Shown here one piece after another: positions 36,762-50,200 of a DNA stretch of 64,000 nt; positions within the stretch are counted from its first letter, which is position 1, and each line of letters opens with the position of its first letter. The notes below the pieces were generated by a model, which saw nothing but the letters and a program-made list of their open reading frames with translations, did not search any database and was not told the origin of the DNA. Position numbers and translations under genes: made by a program. This DNA is from Deuterostichococcus epilithicus (lineage: Eukaryota > Chlorophyta > Trebouxiophyceae > Prasiolales > Stichococcaceae): contig JAVTLE010000021.1 of NCBI GenBank assembly GCA_033439295.1, positions 2,666,009-2,730,008 on the forward strand, read 5' to 3'.

Positions 36762-39700
36762 ATGTACATGATCACAGCGCCTGATGATGGTCACAAAGCT
36801 GCCGAGGAGGACCTGCAGCGGCGCCAGCGGCGGCTGAGTAGCATCGCTGGCGCGGCGAAGGCGGAGGTGGTGGCCCTCCGATCGGAGCGGGCTCAGCTAC
36901 TGGCACTGCTGCAGCGGCTGACAGACGAGGTTGCCGCGCTGCCGCAGCCGCCCCAGACGCTCGCGGAGGCGCGCTGTGCGGCGCTGCAATGCATCGAGGC
37001 CGAGGCCGGCAAGCAAGGTGACCAGCATGAGGCGCGTGTCAAACTTCCAGAGCGACAGCTGGCAATAGCTGGGTGATAACTGTCGCTAGGTTGTCTCCAG
37101 TATTGACAGCATTGATGTTCGAGTCGCCTATGCTTCCTGTGACACCTTGATGACCACAGATCGTGGATTGAGCGACAGCATCTGCGGTTTTCACACACCT
37201 GCAGGCGAAGCAGATGCAGCGGAGTCGGGTCTCAAGGATGTCACAAATATGCCCAGCAGGTGTGTCAGCAGGCGCAGTTGCTTAGTGCTCTCATCCCCTA
37301 CACACACAAGCCTCTCAGACTCACTTGACGGAGGCAGCGGTCTGGTCTTTTGCGCAGGCTCTGCAGAAAAGGATCCGCACAACTTGACGCAGCAAAAGTG
37401 CACGAACATTGCTGCATGCATGGAGCCGCAGTCGGTGCAGGCGGCCCCCCGCCGCGGGCCACAAAGCTGGCTGTGCCCACGAAGCAGTGCAGTTGATCGG
37501 CTGCACAAGCAGCAACCACAACGAGCACGACACTGTGAACTGATTTGCGCAAGGTTTGGCCATGGAGGGCGGAGGTGCAGCAGATGCGGCAGGCAGAAAA
37601 ACAATCAGGGTTACTGGAACGAAACGGCACCGGGAGGCGGAGGTGCTGGATCTGCAGCAGCTGGGTGCGCGCTCCGACTGCGGGCTGGACCGGCAGCAAT
37701 GACGATGATGTCTGAGTTTTGGGTTTGTTGGCACAACAGAGAGGCGGAGGTACGGCAGCTGCAGAAGCTGGTGGCGCGCACCGATTGCGGCCTGGGCGCC
37801 CTGGAGCGAGACCTGCGCTCGATGGAGACGGCCGCGCGCGGGCTGCGGTCCCAGCTGGCCAGCCGCAACGGCGAGCTTGCGGCGGAGCGGCACCGCACCG
37901 CCACGCTGCAGCAGCAGCTTGAGGAGGTGAGCCTGGAGGTCCCCGACTCTTACGCAACTGCTGGCTTGCAGTGCGAATGTATCTTGAGTACGTCCCTCAT
38001 GCCGGCCTGTGCCGCATTTCGATCAGCACTCCAGCATTTCCGGCACACTGTCAGCTCGTCTAGCATGCCTCGTGTTGCAGCCGATGCTCAGGCTCTGCGC
38101 ATGCGAGCACCGGACCTGCAGACATTAACGCTGCCATCTTGCTTGTCGTCCATAGGCCCAGGGCGAGCTGCATGAGAAGGAGTCGCAGGTCGCGTCACAA
38201 TCCTCCTCCTTCGAGGTCACCCGCAGCTTCCTCGCCTCCCAGGTGCCGCTCTCTGTGCTGTCAGCCTGCAGTTCAAACAGCTGCGAAGCCTCAGCTCGTT
38301 GCAGCGTCTGCTGAATTCATGTTGCACGCACTTGGGGTGTGGCAGTCTCTTGGGTCTCGAAGCACAGCGCCAAGACATTTTCATGGCATTCGCAATGCAG
38401 GTGGGCGACCTCACCACGCAGCTCATCACGGCGCAGGCGCAGCTGGCGGACGAGCGCTCCGCAAGGGCCGCCGCTGCGGAGGCCGCAGCTGCAGAGCTGG
38501 CCGAGGCCCAGCAGGCGGCAGGTCGCGCCAGCCAGCAACTTGCGGAGGTGCGGGCCGCCGCGGCCGAGGAAGACGAGCGAGTTGTGGCGCAGAAAGCTGA
38601 GATGCGCTCGGAACTGGCGGCGGCGCAGCAGGCGGCAAAGCAGCAGGCAGCGGAAGCAAAAGCGGAGATCGCAGGCCTGCTCGCGGCCAGGCTGCAAGAT
38701 GCAGGGCGTCTGGCCGAGCTGCTGAGGGCTTCTGACGAAGCGCGGGCGGCTGCCGCGCAGCGGACGACGACCAATTTCGAGCTGCGGGAGCAGAACGAGC
38801 AGCTGCGGAAGCGGAACCAGCAGCTGGGGGAGCAGAACCAGCTGCTGCAGGTGGAGGTCGCCCACCAGCAGGCACAGTTCAAGCAGCTGCAGGGCACAGC
38901 CGCAGTCGTCGACGCTACGCACGCTCGCCGGGCGGAGGAGACGGCGAAGCTGCGGGTCACTCTGATGCAGGAGCGGGTGCGCGCCTCGAGCCTGCAGTCC
39001 GACATCGGCGAGGCAGTCACGCACGCGGAGTGGCAGCACGGCCGCATCACCGAGCTGGATGACGCCCTCCGGCAGCAGCAGGCTGACGCAGCCGCGGCAG
39101 CGGCGGCGGCGGAGGCCGCGGCGGAGGCCACCGCTGCCGCTGCTGCGGCACAGCTCGACGAGCTCCGGGCAGAGGCAGGGGCTGCGGCCGCGGCCGCGGC
39201 CGCAACGCANGAGCGGCTGCAAGCCGAGGCGGACGCTGCAGCTGAGGCTGCCACGGCGATGCAGGAGCAGCTGCAGGCCGAGGCGGCGGCCGCCGCAGTG
39301 CCGCCGCGGCGCGGCAGGCTGAGCTGCAGGCGGCCGCGGAGGCCGCTGCCGACGACGCCGCCGGCTTGCAGCAGGCGCTCCAGGCGCAGCAGGGTCAGCT
39401 CCAGTCTGAGAACTCGAAGCTGCAGGCCGAGCTGGACGCCACTGCTGCCAAGGCCGCCGAGCTGAGGGAGCAGCTGGTGGAGGCGTTTGAGCGCATCGAC
39501 GGGGACGGCAAGGAGGCCCCGGACTCAGCGCGGGCGGCGGCGCAGCAGGAGGCGGCCAACGCCACCCTGAGCGAGCAGCTCGCGGAGGCGATGCAGCGCA
39601 TCGACGAGCAGGTGGCGGCAGCCGCGACGGCGCGGGACGCCTTCGCGGCGGTGCAGCGGGCGGCGGTGGAGCGGCGGCAGCAGCTCGCGGCGGCGGAGCT

Positions 39701-42700
39701 GCAGGAGCGCGACCTGCGGGACCAACTGGCGGAGGCGATGCAGCGGATCGACGCGGAGCTGGCCGGCAGGCGCGCCTCGGCGGCTCTGGCGGACGACCTC
39801 AACACGCTCGTCGAGGAGGTGCGCCGCTGCTGCACGAGGCCAGCGGTTCGGTGGCCACACCGGCTCTCGTGTGTTGCTGCTCCCTGCTTGATCAGGACAG
39901 GGCAACCAGTCGCGGATAGAGGCTCGTGTCTGGAGGGTGCTGGATGTGGAGGTTCAGGGCCCGGCAACGCTGGGAAGTTGCCTTCTTGAAACCAATCATG
40001 TAGTCGACATCAAGCGTATTCTGCCGCGGACAGGGCGCGGCCGACAGGAAGGCACTGCAGGCACGCGTAGAGCAGCTGGAGACGAAGCTGGCTGGCGCGA
40101 CCGCTGGGGCGGCCGCCGCACGTGAAGCCGCCGCCGCCGCCGCCGTGGCAGCGAAGGGCGCCGCGGCCGCCGCGTTGCGGGACGCGGACGNNCNCGGCGA
40201 GCGGCGCACCGCCGCCGATCAGCTGCAGCTCGCGCAGGCGCGGGAGGCCGCGGCGGCCGCCCTGGCGGAGCACAAGCGCAGCGCCGCCGCGGGGGACGCT
40301 GAGATGCGGACCCGGCTTGCGGCGGCAGTGGCGGCCAAGCTGGAGGCGCAGGCCAATGCCGCAGAGGCCGGGCGGGCGGCCGCCGCCGCAGACGCCGAGG
40401 CCCGCACGCGGCTGGCGGCGGCGGTGGCGGCGAAGCTGGAGGCGCGGGCGGACGCCGCGGCGGCCGCGCGGCGGGCGGCGGACGCCGAAGCGCAGCTCGC
40501 GGCGGCGCAGGCGCAGCTGGGTGCCCTCCAGGGCGAAGCGGGCGAGCTGCGGGACCGGCTGGCGGCCAGCAAGGCGATGGCCGAGGTGCGCGGGAAGGAG
40601 CTGGCGGCGACGGAGGCGCGGCTGGGCAGGGCGCAGGTGGCGGCCGCGGGTGCGGAGGCGGCCGCGGCGACGGCGCGGGCGCGCGCTGCCGACAAGGCCT
40701 CGCAGGTGCGCTTGGCTGCAGCGGCAGCATTTGGTTGACCCGTGGGTGGATCAGTGGCGTGCTGGCCCCGTTGCATCCTGTGACTCTGCCTTCATGATAG
40801 GCACCTTCCTCGCACAGTATCAGACAGCCTCTCGTGAGCCCAATGTCAGCTGCGTCTGATTGCAGGCACCTGCCCCTGCCTCCAGCCTGTTCGACTATGC
40901 CGTCATGAGTCGATGCTTCCTGCCCGGCAGGTGGACGAGCTGAAGCGCGCCGCCAAGACGTCGGCGGCAAAGCTGGCGCGTGCATCGAACCTAATCCTGC
41001 GCCTGGAGGAAGAGGTGGGTGCCGATCAGTAAGAGAGAGTTAACATGCCCATGACATTCAGGAAACGCCCCTTTTGCTGGTGGGTTGCTCAGCTGGGCAG
41101 AACTGCATACGATCTTTGCAGCACTACTGCCATTGGCCGTGAGCAGCAGTGATGGATGACACCCTGGAAGATGGTTCGCAACCTCAGGAAGGCACATCAA
41201 AATATCATTCCTCACCGCTCGGCCAGCTGCCTCGTCCAGCTGCCTGGCTGCCATGTCAAAGAGCCATGCCGGAAACCGGGAGGCGCTTCTGCGCAGGAGC
41301 GGGATGGGGAGGCGGCGCTGGCGGGGGCCCAGGCCCGCATCTCCTCGCTCAGCCAGCGGCTGACGGGCGAGCACGACGCGGCAGCGGCGCTGCNCGCGGA
41401 GCTCGCCTCGGCGCGCTGCTCGGTGGCCGCCCTGGAGCGGGGCGCCGGCGCCACCCAGTCCGAGTTGCAGGTGGGGCCCCGTCCAGCCGCCGCTGTGGAT
41501 TCGTGCCTGAAAAGAACAGCGCGCTGTGCTGCACGGTCGTTTGGCCGGACGGCAGGGGCATCGTGCCCGCATCTGGCCGCACAGCACCCACACTGCTCGG
41601 GCCGTCTTGGCGATGCTGCCGTGCCCTCTGCGCAGGCGTTTCGGTCGATGGCGGAGGCGGCAGTGCAGCGGGCGCACGCGCTCAGCTGGGCGCTGGCGCA
41701 ACTGTGTGCGGCCGCGCTCACCTCGTCCGCGCTGCGCCGCGGCGCCGCCGGCCGCCAGGCTGTCGCCTGCGCCGCGCTCGCCAACCACAGGTGACAGCAT
41801 CGCACGAAGGTGGATCCGAAGATGCAAGTGATGACGCGTCACGCTATTGGGTCTGTGTTGCGTGCAGTTTGCATGATGCATTCTTCCTGGTGCACGGGCT
41901 GCATCTGCGCCCTGCACCCGATGGGGTTCTGGCAATCTGTCTGGCAGTGTTTTGAACTGTTCCGACACGCCAGCTGCAACATCCTTCGAGCATGCCGAAT
42001 GCAAATGCGCTGCCACATTGGCCAAGTTGGTTGCAAATGACAGCCATCGCCGAACGCGGTGCAGGGAGGGTACGCGGTGGGGCCTCCTGCAGCTGGCGGC
42101 ACGCCTGGGCGACCTGCGAGACTCTGTGCTGCAGGCGCTGCCGCACTCGAATGACCAGCAGCGACAGCTGCTGCCGCAGCCGCAGGGAGTCGCGGCAGGT
42201 GCGGAGGCTGCCGTGTGGACGACCCTTTGATGACCTGGGATCTTGTTCGCCGGGGTTCGCGGATGCGCGCGCGCTGCACCCATCTGGCAGCACCACTCGT
42301 CGCCATGTCTTTGACCTGCAATGCCCCCGTCCCAATGCAGGCGCCGAGGATGCTGATGTGGTGGCCGCGCTGCAGTGGCTCACATCCCTTGGCCCCGAGC
42401 AGAGGTTCGCCTCCAGACACTGCATGGCCTTTCTGCTGCCGGTCGTGACACCTGCGAGGTTCACCGTGAACAAGAGCCTTGAACCTAACCCCTTGTGGAT
42501 GTGAGCCGGTGCGCTGCAGTGCAGTCAGTCATCACACCCGTGTGCGGACGTGCTGCAGGGTGGCGCTGTGCGGCGCTGGCGGCGCCGAGCCGCTGCTGCG
42601 GCACGTCGCCGCGCAGCTGGACGAGGCCCAGGCTGCGGCGCAGTCGCTGCTGGCGCTGCCGCCTGGCGGCCCCGCGGGTCTGCTGCCGCTGAAGCAGCCG

Positions 42701-43584
42701 GCAGGCCTTCGCCAGGCCCGCGTCGCGGCGATGCCGCCAGCTGGCGCTGCCGCCGGTGGCGCATTGGCAGCAGCGCGGCCCACTCCCCTGGCCTTGGCGC
42801 CGCCGGAGGCTGCTCCGGCAGCCGCGCCCGCCAGCCCGCGCAGCCCGCAGTCGCCGCACGCGCCGTGTCTGGGCCGCCGGCGGCGGCGCACCGGCGGCTC
42901 GCCGGACGCCGGTCTCAAGACGCTCGCCACCGGTGAGCGCGCCTGCACAACCAAGAACTCGCACCTGCATGTCGGTGTCGCGACATTCCTGCCTGCACTG
43001 CGAGGCAGAAGCACTGCAGCATCGGGATTTCTGCTCTTGCTCATCATGAATTGTGCTTGGCACTGCAGAGCTGCTGCTGTCTGCGGAGAAGCGCACGCAG
43101 CGCTCCTCCTGCCTGGCCGGCGGCGCCGCCGCCGACGAATTTGATGCGCTGCGGCGGCTCAACATCGAGGACGTGACGCTGTCGCACGCTGCCGACGCGC
43201 CCACAGGCGGCGCCGCGGTCGGCCTGGCGGCTGCGCAGGCGCTGTCGCCGCTATTTGGGCGGCTGCGCACAGCTCGCGGGCTCAGCGGCGGCCGCGACGG
43301 CGCAACGGACAACGCGGCGCTCGTGCCGGTGGCAGCGGAGGAGGCGCCGACACCGCTGCGCCCACACTTCTTGTCGAGGTGCGAACTGATGGGTGACAGC
43401 GCTCGCGCCTACCTACATTGCTGGCCTGCAGCGTGAACTACAAGCGCCGCTGCTGTCCGAATCATATATCTGTCTCTGACAGTCACAGTTGTTGAAACTC
43501 AATGCTCTCCTGACCTGGACATGCAGGATGTCGCTGGCGGTGCCGTTTATAGTGCTCGTGGCACAGAAGGTGCTGGAGTCATGA
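36762..43584 (+). CDS. Long coiled-coil protein, Ala/Glu/Gln/Arg-rich
   Basis: No specific family is recognised. The likely start is ATG 36762 (MYMITAPDDGHKAAEEDLQR). Nearly all coding exons are heptad-like coiled coil: about 36780-37020, about 37620-37930, about 38400-39290 (LREQNEQLRKRNQQLGEQNQ), about 39290-39820 (repeated LREQLVEAFERID / LSEQLAEAMQRID / LRDQLAEAMQRID blocks), about 40050-40705 (nearly all Ala/Glu/Arg), about 40930-41015, about 41290-41470, about 41640-41790 and about 42550-42930. The last two exons (about 43070-43379 and 43528-43584) are not coiled coil; they splice to give HFLSRMSLAVPFIVLVAQKVLES and stop at 43584, leaving a short hydrophobic C-terminus. The three AMQRID-type blocks suggest internal duplication. 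Ambiguous bases at 39210, 40191-40194 and 41394 fall in coding sequence, and one of them may hide a frame change near 39300. A golgin-like or structural role is possible but unproven. Confidence 0.7.
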
Positions 43585-44239
43585 CGCAGCGTCCTTGGCA
43601 CAAAGTTCAAGGAGCCGCCAGTCTGCCTCAGCGGGCGCAAAGCCTGCCGGGGAGGGCTCATGGATGGGCACAGTTCACATCTTGGAGCTCAGTTTGTGCC
43701 TGGACGAGATTGCATTCTCGGTATCTGCTTTAATTTCGTGTCACCCGTGCGAGCTCGTAGCCTCACAACAAAATACAGAACAGACCAGCCTGTTCACTGA
43801 CTCTCTAGAGAGATGACTTTTCGTATCTTTCACAGATAAGACAGTCGGTACGGCCTTGCTCGCAATCCCTATCTGCTCCTGAAACCGCTGCCAGAGTGCC
43901 ATCACTGGTGTGATAGTCCATGCAAGCTTTGACCCAATATGATGAACATTGGCGGACGACGCGCTGCTGGCCTACCTAGCTAGGTCAAAGGTACAGATGC
44001 TGACGCGTCAATCAGCTTGACAGCGCTCGCACCATTTGCTTCATGAGCACACCGCTGACTGGCCATACGACTCACTGCTCAAATCGCTGACCCCAACCTG
44101 CTGTAGTGCCCACACGCCGCAGCACAAGCGCCTCGCTGCTGAGATGCCGCCAGCAGCGCATGCGACGCCCAGCGCCGCCCCTGGACCGCCACGTCCGCTG
44201 GCGGGAACACGTGGCGTTTCTTGTGCGGCGCTGCGCATG
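43585..44239. other. Convergent intergenic region
   Basis: About 650 bases separate the converging stops of the coiled-coil and USP37-like genes. I see no coding exon. No TGTAA was noticed on either expected strand. Confidence 0.45.
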
Positions 44240-47200
44240 TCACAGGTCGTCTGCGACATACACGACGATGTAGGCGGTCTCCTCGCGGCTGGCGCGCACG
44301 CCGTTCTGCTCTGGCCAGATGCGGTCTACAATGCTGTCGTTATGCCGGTACCAGCGTCCCGTCTGTGCGTCCAGCACGTCCGCTGTGAAGTGCCCTGCGA
44401 CACATGGGCCAAAAATTTGGCCGTCCGGGCGGCACATGCCGCAATGTGTCCGACGCCAGTGACCGCATGTGCAGTGGCAATTCTCATTGCTGGGCAGGAG
44501 GGGAAGTGGTCTGCACAGCATCAACATTCGTGTGGCTTCCGGCACAGCCAAACGTGTGGAGAATGCTCACCGGAGGCGGGCCCGCTGCCGAGGTGGTTGA
44601 TCACGCCCCGCAGCGAGTAGCTCGCCTGAGCAGCCAACAAACTGAGTCAGTGAGTGAAGGGTTGCTCAGGGTGCTGGATGTGTGACATCTAGGTATCGCT
44701 TGAAGCTCTCTCACAAGCACTCGATGCACAGTGGAAACCGGGTGTTGTACAGCATTTGTTGATGCGCTTCCTGGTGTCCAGACTGTACGACTCCAAGGGT
44801 CGGTCATGGCAGAATGTACCTTGAGAGGCTTGCTGGCGGCGCTGGGCAGCGGAGCGGCATCCTCGACGACCTCGAACCAGTCGGGCGGCGGCTTGGCTGC
44901 TGATGCCGGCGTCTTAACTCTCAACGCCGGCGCCGCCTCTGCGGCCGGCGCCTCGGCGTTGGCTGCATCCGTTGCGTCTGAGGCCGGTGCCGCAGCCGCG
45001 CCGGCACCGCTGCCTGGGCGCGCGGCGGCTGCCGATGCGGAGGAGGCGCCTGGCTTCGTGGCGCCGTTTTTCGTGCCGCCAAAGAGGTCGCCTGCGCTCA
45101 AACCTGGCGCATGGGTCAATCGAACACCAGCAAGAAGCACGACATCAGAAAACTCACAACACCAGCAACCCGGCACCACCCCATTGATACTGCTTGGCCT
45201 GTCTGTCAGAGGGCGCTCCAGCACAGCCTTCTCAGGTGTTTGCAAGAATGGTAAGAGCGGACGCTTGTCGAGCGCCAGACCAGCACAGAGGCTGTGCGCA
45301 CCGAGTCGAGGCTGACCTGCGCCGGCACGGCCCACGAAGTGCGAGCTGTCCTCGGCGAGGCTGGCAGCGGTCGCGCGCCGCAGGCTCTCGGCCTCGGCCT
45401 CCTCCGCACTCGCCTTCAGCGCCTGTCACAAGCCAGCCAGTCCCGTCATCACACCCGTTCAATTGCTGCTCCCGCGCCTCCTCCTCATCGTTGCAGCGAT
45501 GGAAGAGCGGTGTCCGCTCCAAAAGGGTCCTGAAAGTCACACAGGTTATCTGGCAGCTTCGATCATTGCGACGTTTCCCTCGAGAGCCCGAAGCGCCTCA
45601 CCGACTGCAGCGCTGCCTCCTCGCCCTGCACCGGCGGCGCGCCGCCACCGTCGTCGCAGCTGGGCGTGCGGCTGCCGAGGCCGCCGGAGCCGCCCTCCTC
45701 GGCGCACAGCAGCACGTCGAAGGCGTCGCGCGGCGGCGCTGCACGCACGAGGTCCGGGCTGCATGGCCGCGGCGGGTTGAAGCGCGTGTCGGTGACGCTG
45801 CGCCGCAGCGCCTCGACCAGCTGAAGGTCCTCCTCCGAGCGCCGCTGCGCCGGCTGTGAAACGATTTAGAGGTTGTCAGGTCATCGAAGCAGCTGGAGCC
45901 GGTGACACAGCAGCAGGCTGGACGACAGGACGTGCTGCTCCAGCGCTATCGCGCGGCGGGCCAGGCCATGCGCCTGGGCTGAGGGAAAACCTGCATCTGA
46001 TGCAGCACCGCGGCAAAGCGTGGCGGGGCAAGCCGTGATGCTGCTGAGGATCCAGGGCGTGCCTGTTTCACCAACAGAACTCTGACCTTTGGCGTGCAGG
46101 GCTCCGGGCCGCCGCTCTGGGCGACGCTGTGCCCGCTCACCGCCCGGCCCAGGGGGCTGCGGCTGGCTGCGTCCAGGCCAGCCTGCTTCTCGCCTGCTGG
46201 GGCACAATAGTCATGGTGCAACGGCTGCAAGGCCAAGACATCAAGGAGCGAGGAGAGGATGTGCTGAAGCTTATAGTATGTGATGGTTTCTACCTAAATC
46301 AACCGACCTGCGGCAGCCCTCTGTCAATGATATGTGCTGTGCACCCATCCGATGAGCTTGACCTTTGAGATAGTCACAGCCAACCTGGCTCACCGGGGGC
46401 GGCGCGGCGCGGCGGCGGCGGCCTGTGGCTCAGCGGCAGCGGCGGGCGGGTGGCGGCACCGGTGCACGCCGCCAGCGACAGCGAGTCGCACACGCCGACG
46501 CGCGCATGGACCTTGCGGAACCGCGGCGACCCGCCCGCCCCCACCTGCACCTGCGTGTCACATCAAGCCATCTGCTTCAGATTCGTGTTCAGGGCTTTCA
46601 AGGTGATCAAGATATCTGGACATTTAGTCAGTACTGCGGTGACCCGCCTGCAATCTGCACCTGCACCTGCATGTCACATCACGCACTCATCACGCCACGC
46701 ACTTGTCGCCTCACGCACTTGATCAAGCAGGGCAGCAGGCAGAGCATGTGCAGGAGCTGCGGTGGCCCTGCATCAACATCAGGATGAGCAGCGTGCTCGA
46801 AGACCATCCTGTCAAGCGGGCGGAGCGGGTGCAGCAATCGCGGTGCGCTGCGCTGCGCAGCGCTGCGCTGTGCGGCGCGCCGCTGGGAGGTGTCAAGGGG
46901 CGCGTGTCAAGGTGTCCGTGGGCTTTTTGTCGGCCAGGCCAAAAGCGCGCCCGGAAGCGCTTGAAGTGGAGGGCGAGCACGCGCGGCAGGCGACGCAGCA
47001 CGTGGTGCACGGAGTGCGTCGCGTTCTCCGCGCCGCACGCCTCGCAGGTCTTCTCCACCTCCTCGACCTGCACAGGAGGAACTGCATAATCGCTCCTCAT
47101 CCTTCATTTCAGTACTGTCTTGCAGAGTCTGTACCTCAGCTACAACAACACAGCTACGACTCGCTCCACCTGCGTGTCCTGTTCAGGAGAGACACGAAAC

Positions 47201-50200
47201 ACACTTGAGTATTGGGGATGAGATTGACGGTTTTCTTTGGCGCTCGGGAAGGTCTTGCGGGAAGGTCTTGCAGGGGGCACGCCATGCAGTCAACCCTGCC
47301 CATGGGCGGTTGCTCACACGCGAGAAGGTATAAGACATCTTTGATTTTGTGTGAACCCATTCACATTTTCAATGAGTCACAAGAGGTAGTGGTGGTCGGC
47401 TGCTTCAGCTGCTGCCAGCTGCCAGCCGCGGCCGGCCTGTCGCCACCAGCAGGGAGTGGCCTTACTCATGCTGCGGAAGTCTCCTCGTAGAGGACCTCTG
47501 TTGTGCAGAGAAATGCAGCCGAAATGCGCGCCTGCAGGTGGTCGCGCAGCAGCTGCTGCACCTGCAGGCGACCCGCCCCGTCAGCGCCGCCCGGCAGCTC
47601 CAGGCTGAGGTGCATGAACTGCTCCTGCAGCCGCGTCTCCTGCCCGCACCTGCCGCACGTCACCTGCGTTTTGCAGGTGTCTGCATCGTCTGCGCATCAT
47701 AACACCATGCGAGCCCCCACGACCGGGCTGCCCCCCTTGCACATCTGGCGTCTGCTCAGGACGCGGGCACCGATCCAGGTAGCAAGTCCCTGCCGAAATG
47801 TCAGCCCTGACTCTGCAAGGGCACCTCTCAGCGCAGGACCGCTGCTGCCGCCTGCTCGAGAGCTGTGCTGATGCCCTGGAAGACAGTATTCCAAGCTGCG
47901 GCCAGCGCGCCGCCGGGGGAGCTTTCAACCCTGGACTCCTCACCTGGTGCTCGATGCAGAAGCTGAAGTTGCGGGCGGCGGGGCAGGCGGTGGCGGACAG
48001 CGGCACGCGGCGGTCGGCGGCAGCGCCCGCCTCGGCACGAACCACTTCCGCCTGCAGCTGCTCCAGCAGCGCGCACAGGAACTCGTGCGCATCCTGCGCG
48101 GCGCAGCCCTCCGCGCACTCAGACTGGTTGACACTGATTGACAATTAAGGTTGATCTAGCCCCGGCCCCATTGGCCAGCCGGATACGCGGGGTCAGTGCT
48201 GATCCGGCTCCTGTCCAGTTGAGCGTCACAGCCACAGCCGCCGCAGCTCTTCACTGCTGCACTCACATGTGGCTCGTGCCCTGCACTGGGAGTCCTTAGT
48301 CGCGCCCCGTGTGTTGCGAGGGGCTCGGAGAGCCCCTGGCCTCGAGACCCAGACCCCGGAGGCCCCCACCTGCTGCAGGCCACCCTGGAAGGCGGAGATG
48401 CGGCGCTCCAGGGCCTCCTTCAGCGGCTCGGGGTTCAGGCTGTCGCCCGCCGGTTGACCCCTGCGTGCGCTCCGCACAGACGGGGTGAGGCTTCCGCAGT
48501 ACTTTCATGGAACACATCTGATCCATACAATGCCCGCAGGGAGTGTGCATGCGTAAAGGGGCAGCCCGCACTCCGGATTGGCGACAGCGCGGCGGCTGGG
48601 CGGTTTGAAAACCCCCATGGGGCGGAGGGACCAGCGAGGGCGCATATAGGAGTGCGCCTGGAACGCACTTGGCGGCGGCTGCCATGCAGCGCGCGAGCGA
48701 CGTCAGCGCGGCGGCCACGCCGGCGTCGGCGTCACCAGCGCCGCGCATGTGCCGCCGGGCCGCCTCCTCTAGATCGCCCACGAACGGCTGCAGGCTCAGC
48801 AGCACCTGCGCGTGCAGGAAGTTGCAAAACCGACTTTGCCATGTTGAGCATGCAGAAACATTGTTTACACTTGGACCTTTTCCCAGATGTCGAGGCTGGT
48901 GCCGGGGGCCGCTGCGGGCTGTCGGCAGACCGCTGTCTGCCGACAGCCCGCTGTTGCTCGCGCCCGGCTGACGTCCACGGGCCTCAGCCCTTCAGCTGAG
49001 GCGCATCGTGGCACACACCTGCAGCGTGGCATTCATGTAGCAGGTGTTGCCCAGGTTGGTCATGCCGAGCGGGCGACCACGCGTCGTGGCCGCCTGGCGG
49101 CTGTGCGGCAGCGGCTGCAGCATCAAGCTGTACACGCCCTTCCGCGGCGGGTCCGTGAATCGGGCCCAGTGCCCGCCGCCGCGGCTTGCTCCGTAGCTGC
49201 CATAGCCGCCGCCGCCTTGGCTGTAGCCGCCGCCAGGACCGGCGCCAGTGACACTGCGCTGCTGTGGCTGATAGGCACTGTGCTGGGGAGTTGTGTAAGC
49301 TGGGCTGGTGCGCTGCGACTCTGCGGGCGCGCCGCCGCCGGCCGCCGCCCGTTTCTGTGCTCCCTCAACAGCCTCGCCGGCGTTGTCCACTGGCAGTTTG
49401 CGCTTTGCCTGCGCACCTGTTCAGAACATGAAGCACATTGCTCCGGTTACACTACCCAGATGCACACAAATCTGTGTATGAACACCGATCAGGGCACATC
49501 GGTGAGGGGTGCCACTGTCAAGTCTTGCACGAAGTCACACACATATTTGAAGCCCAGCACCTACCTGCCGGGGGACTTCCGGAGCTGCCGGCGGGCGTTT
49601 GGCCGCGCTTCTCCGCGATGAAGTCGGAGATCTGCTTTCGGGCTTGCCCATAGTCTGTGCCTGCTACACCATTTCAGCGCTGGGTGCAGGAGCTTGAAGG
49701 AGACTGAAAGCTTTTGGCGTCAGGCGCAGTAGCAGGATCGCCAGGCTGCTTGGCTACCTGTGCGCGCCGGCTGTGACGGGCTGGGCCGCTTCTGCGGCGT
49801 CTGCTGCGCTGCTTGCGCCAGCATCTTGCCGCGACCTGTGTGCAGGGCATTCAACATTTTCATGGCAGAGAAGGCAGAATTGCTCGAGGCTCGAGGCCGC
49901 GACAGGATCAGATGCGCACGCAGCTGTGGGATCTTGAGTCCGCATCATGTTGTGACCACTTACCAGTTTTCGTCGACTTCAGCAGTGGGGGCCCTTTGAT
50001 GCCTAATCTTTGCAGGCGGCCACCGCCAGGACCCGCATGGCGCTTGGCGTCTTGCATACTAAGCTGCAGACAGCTAAACCAGCATGGTAGCAGCAGCTGC
50101 CAAGCTGCCTCGCAGATGTCTACTAGCGGACCTGCCTCATTTGCGGTGCATGATGGTCCGTGAGCTGCTGCGCTGCCGGCAGCTTGTTAAACAGGCGAAG

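Noticed and set aside
38217-39254. A 345-codon Ala/Ser/Cys-rich open frame on the minus strand
   Set aside because: It is the mirror of the coiled-coil exon (GCN and CTG codons read backwards give Ala, Ser and Cys/Gln runs). The + frame has heptads and is the coding one.
46530-46690. A duplicated CACCTGCACCTGCGTGTCACATCA-like segment
   Set aside because: The similarity is short and built on a simple CACCTG motif within USP37-like exon/intron sequence. It gives no evidence of a mobile element.
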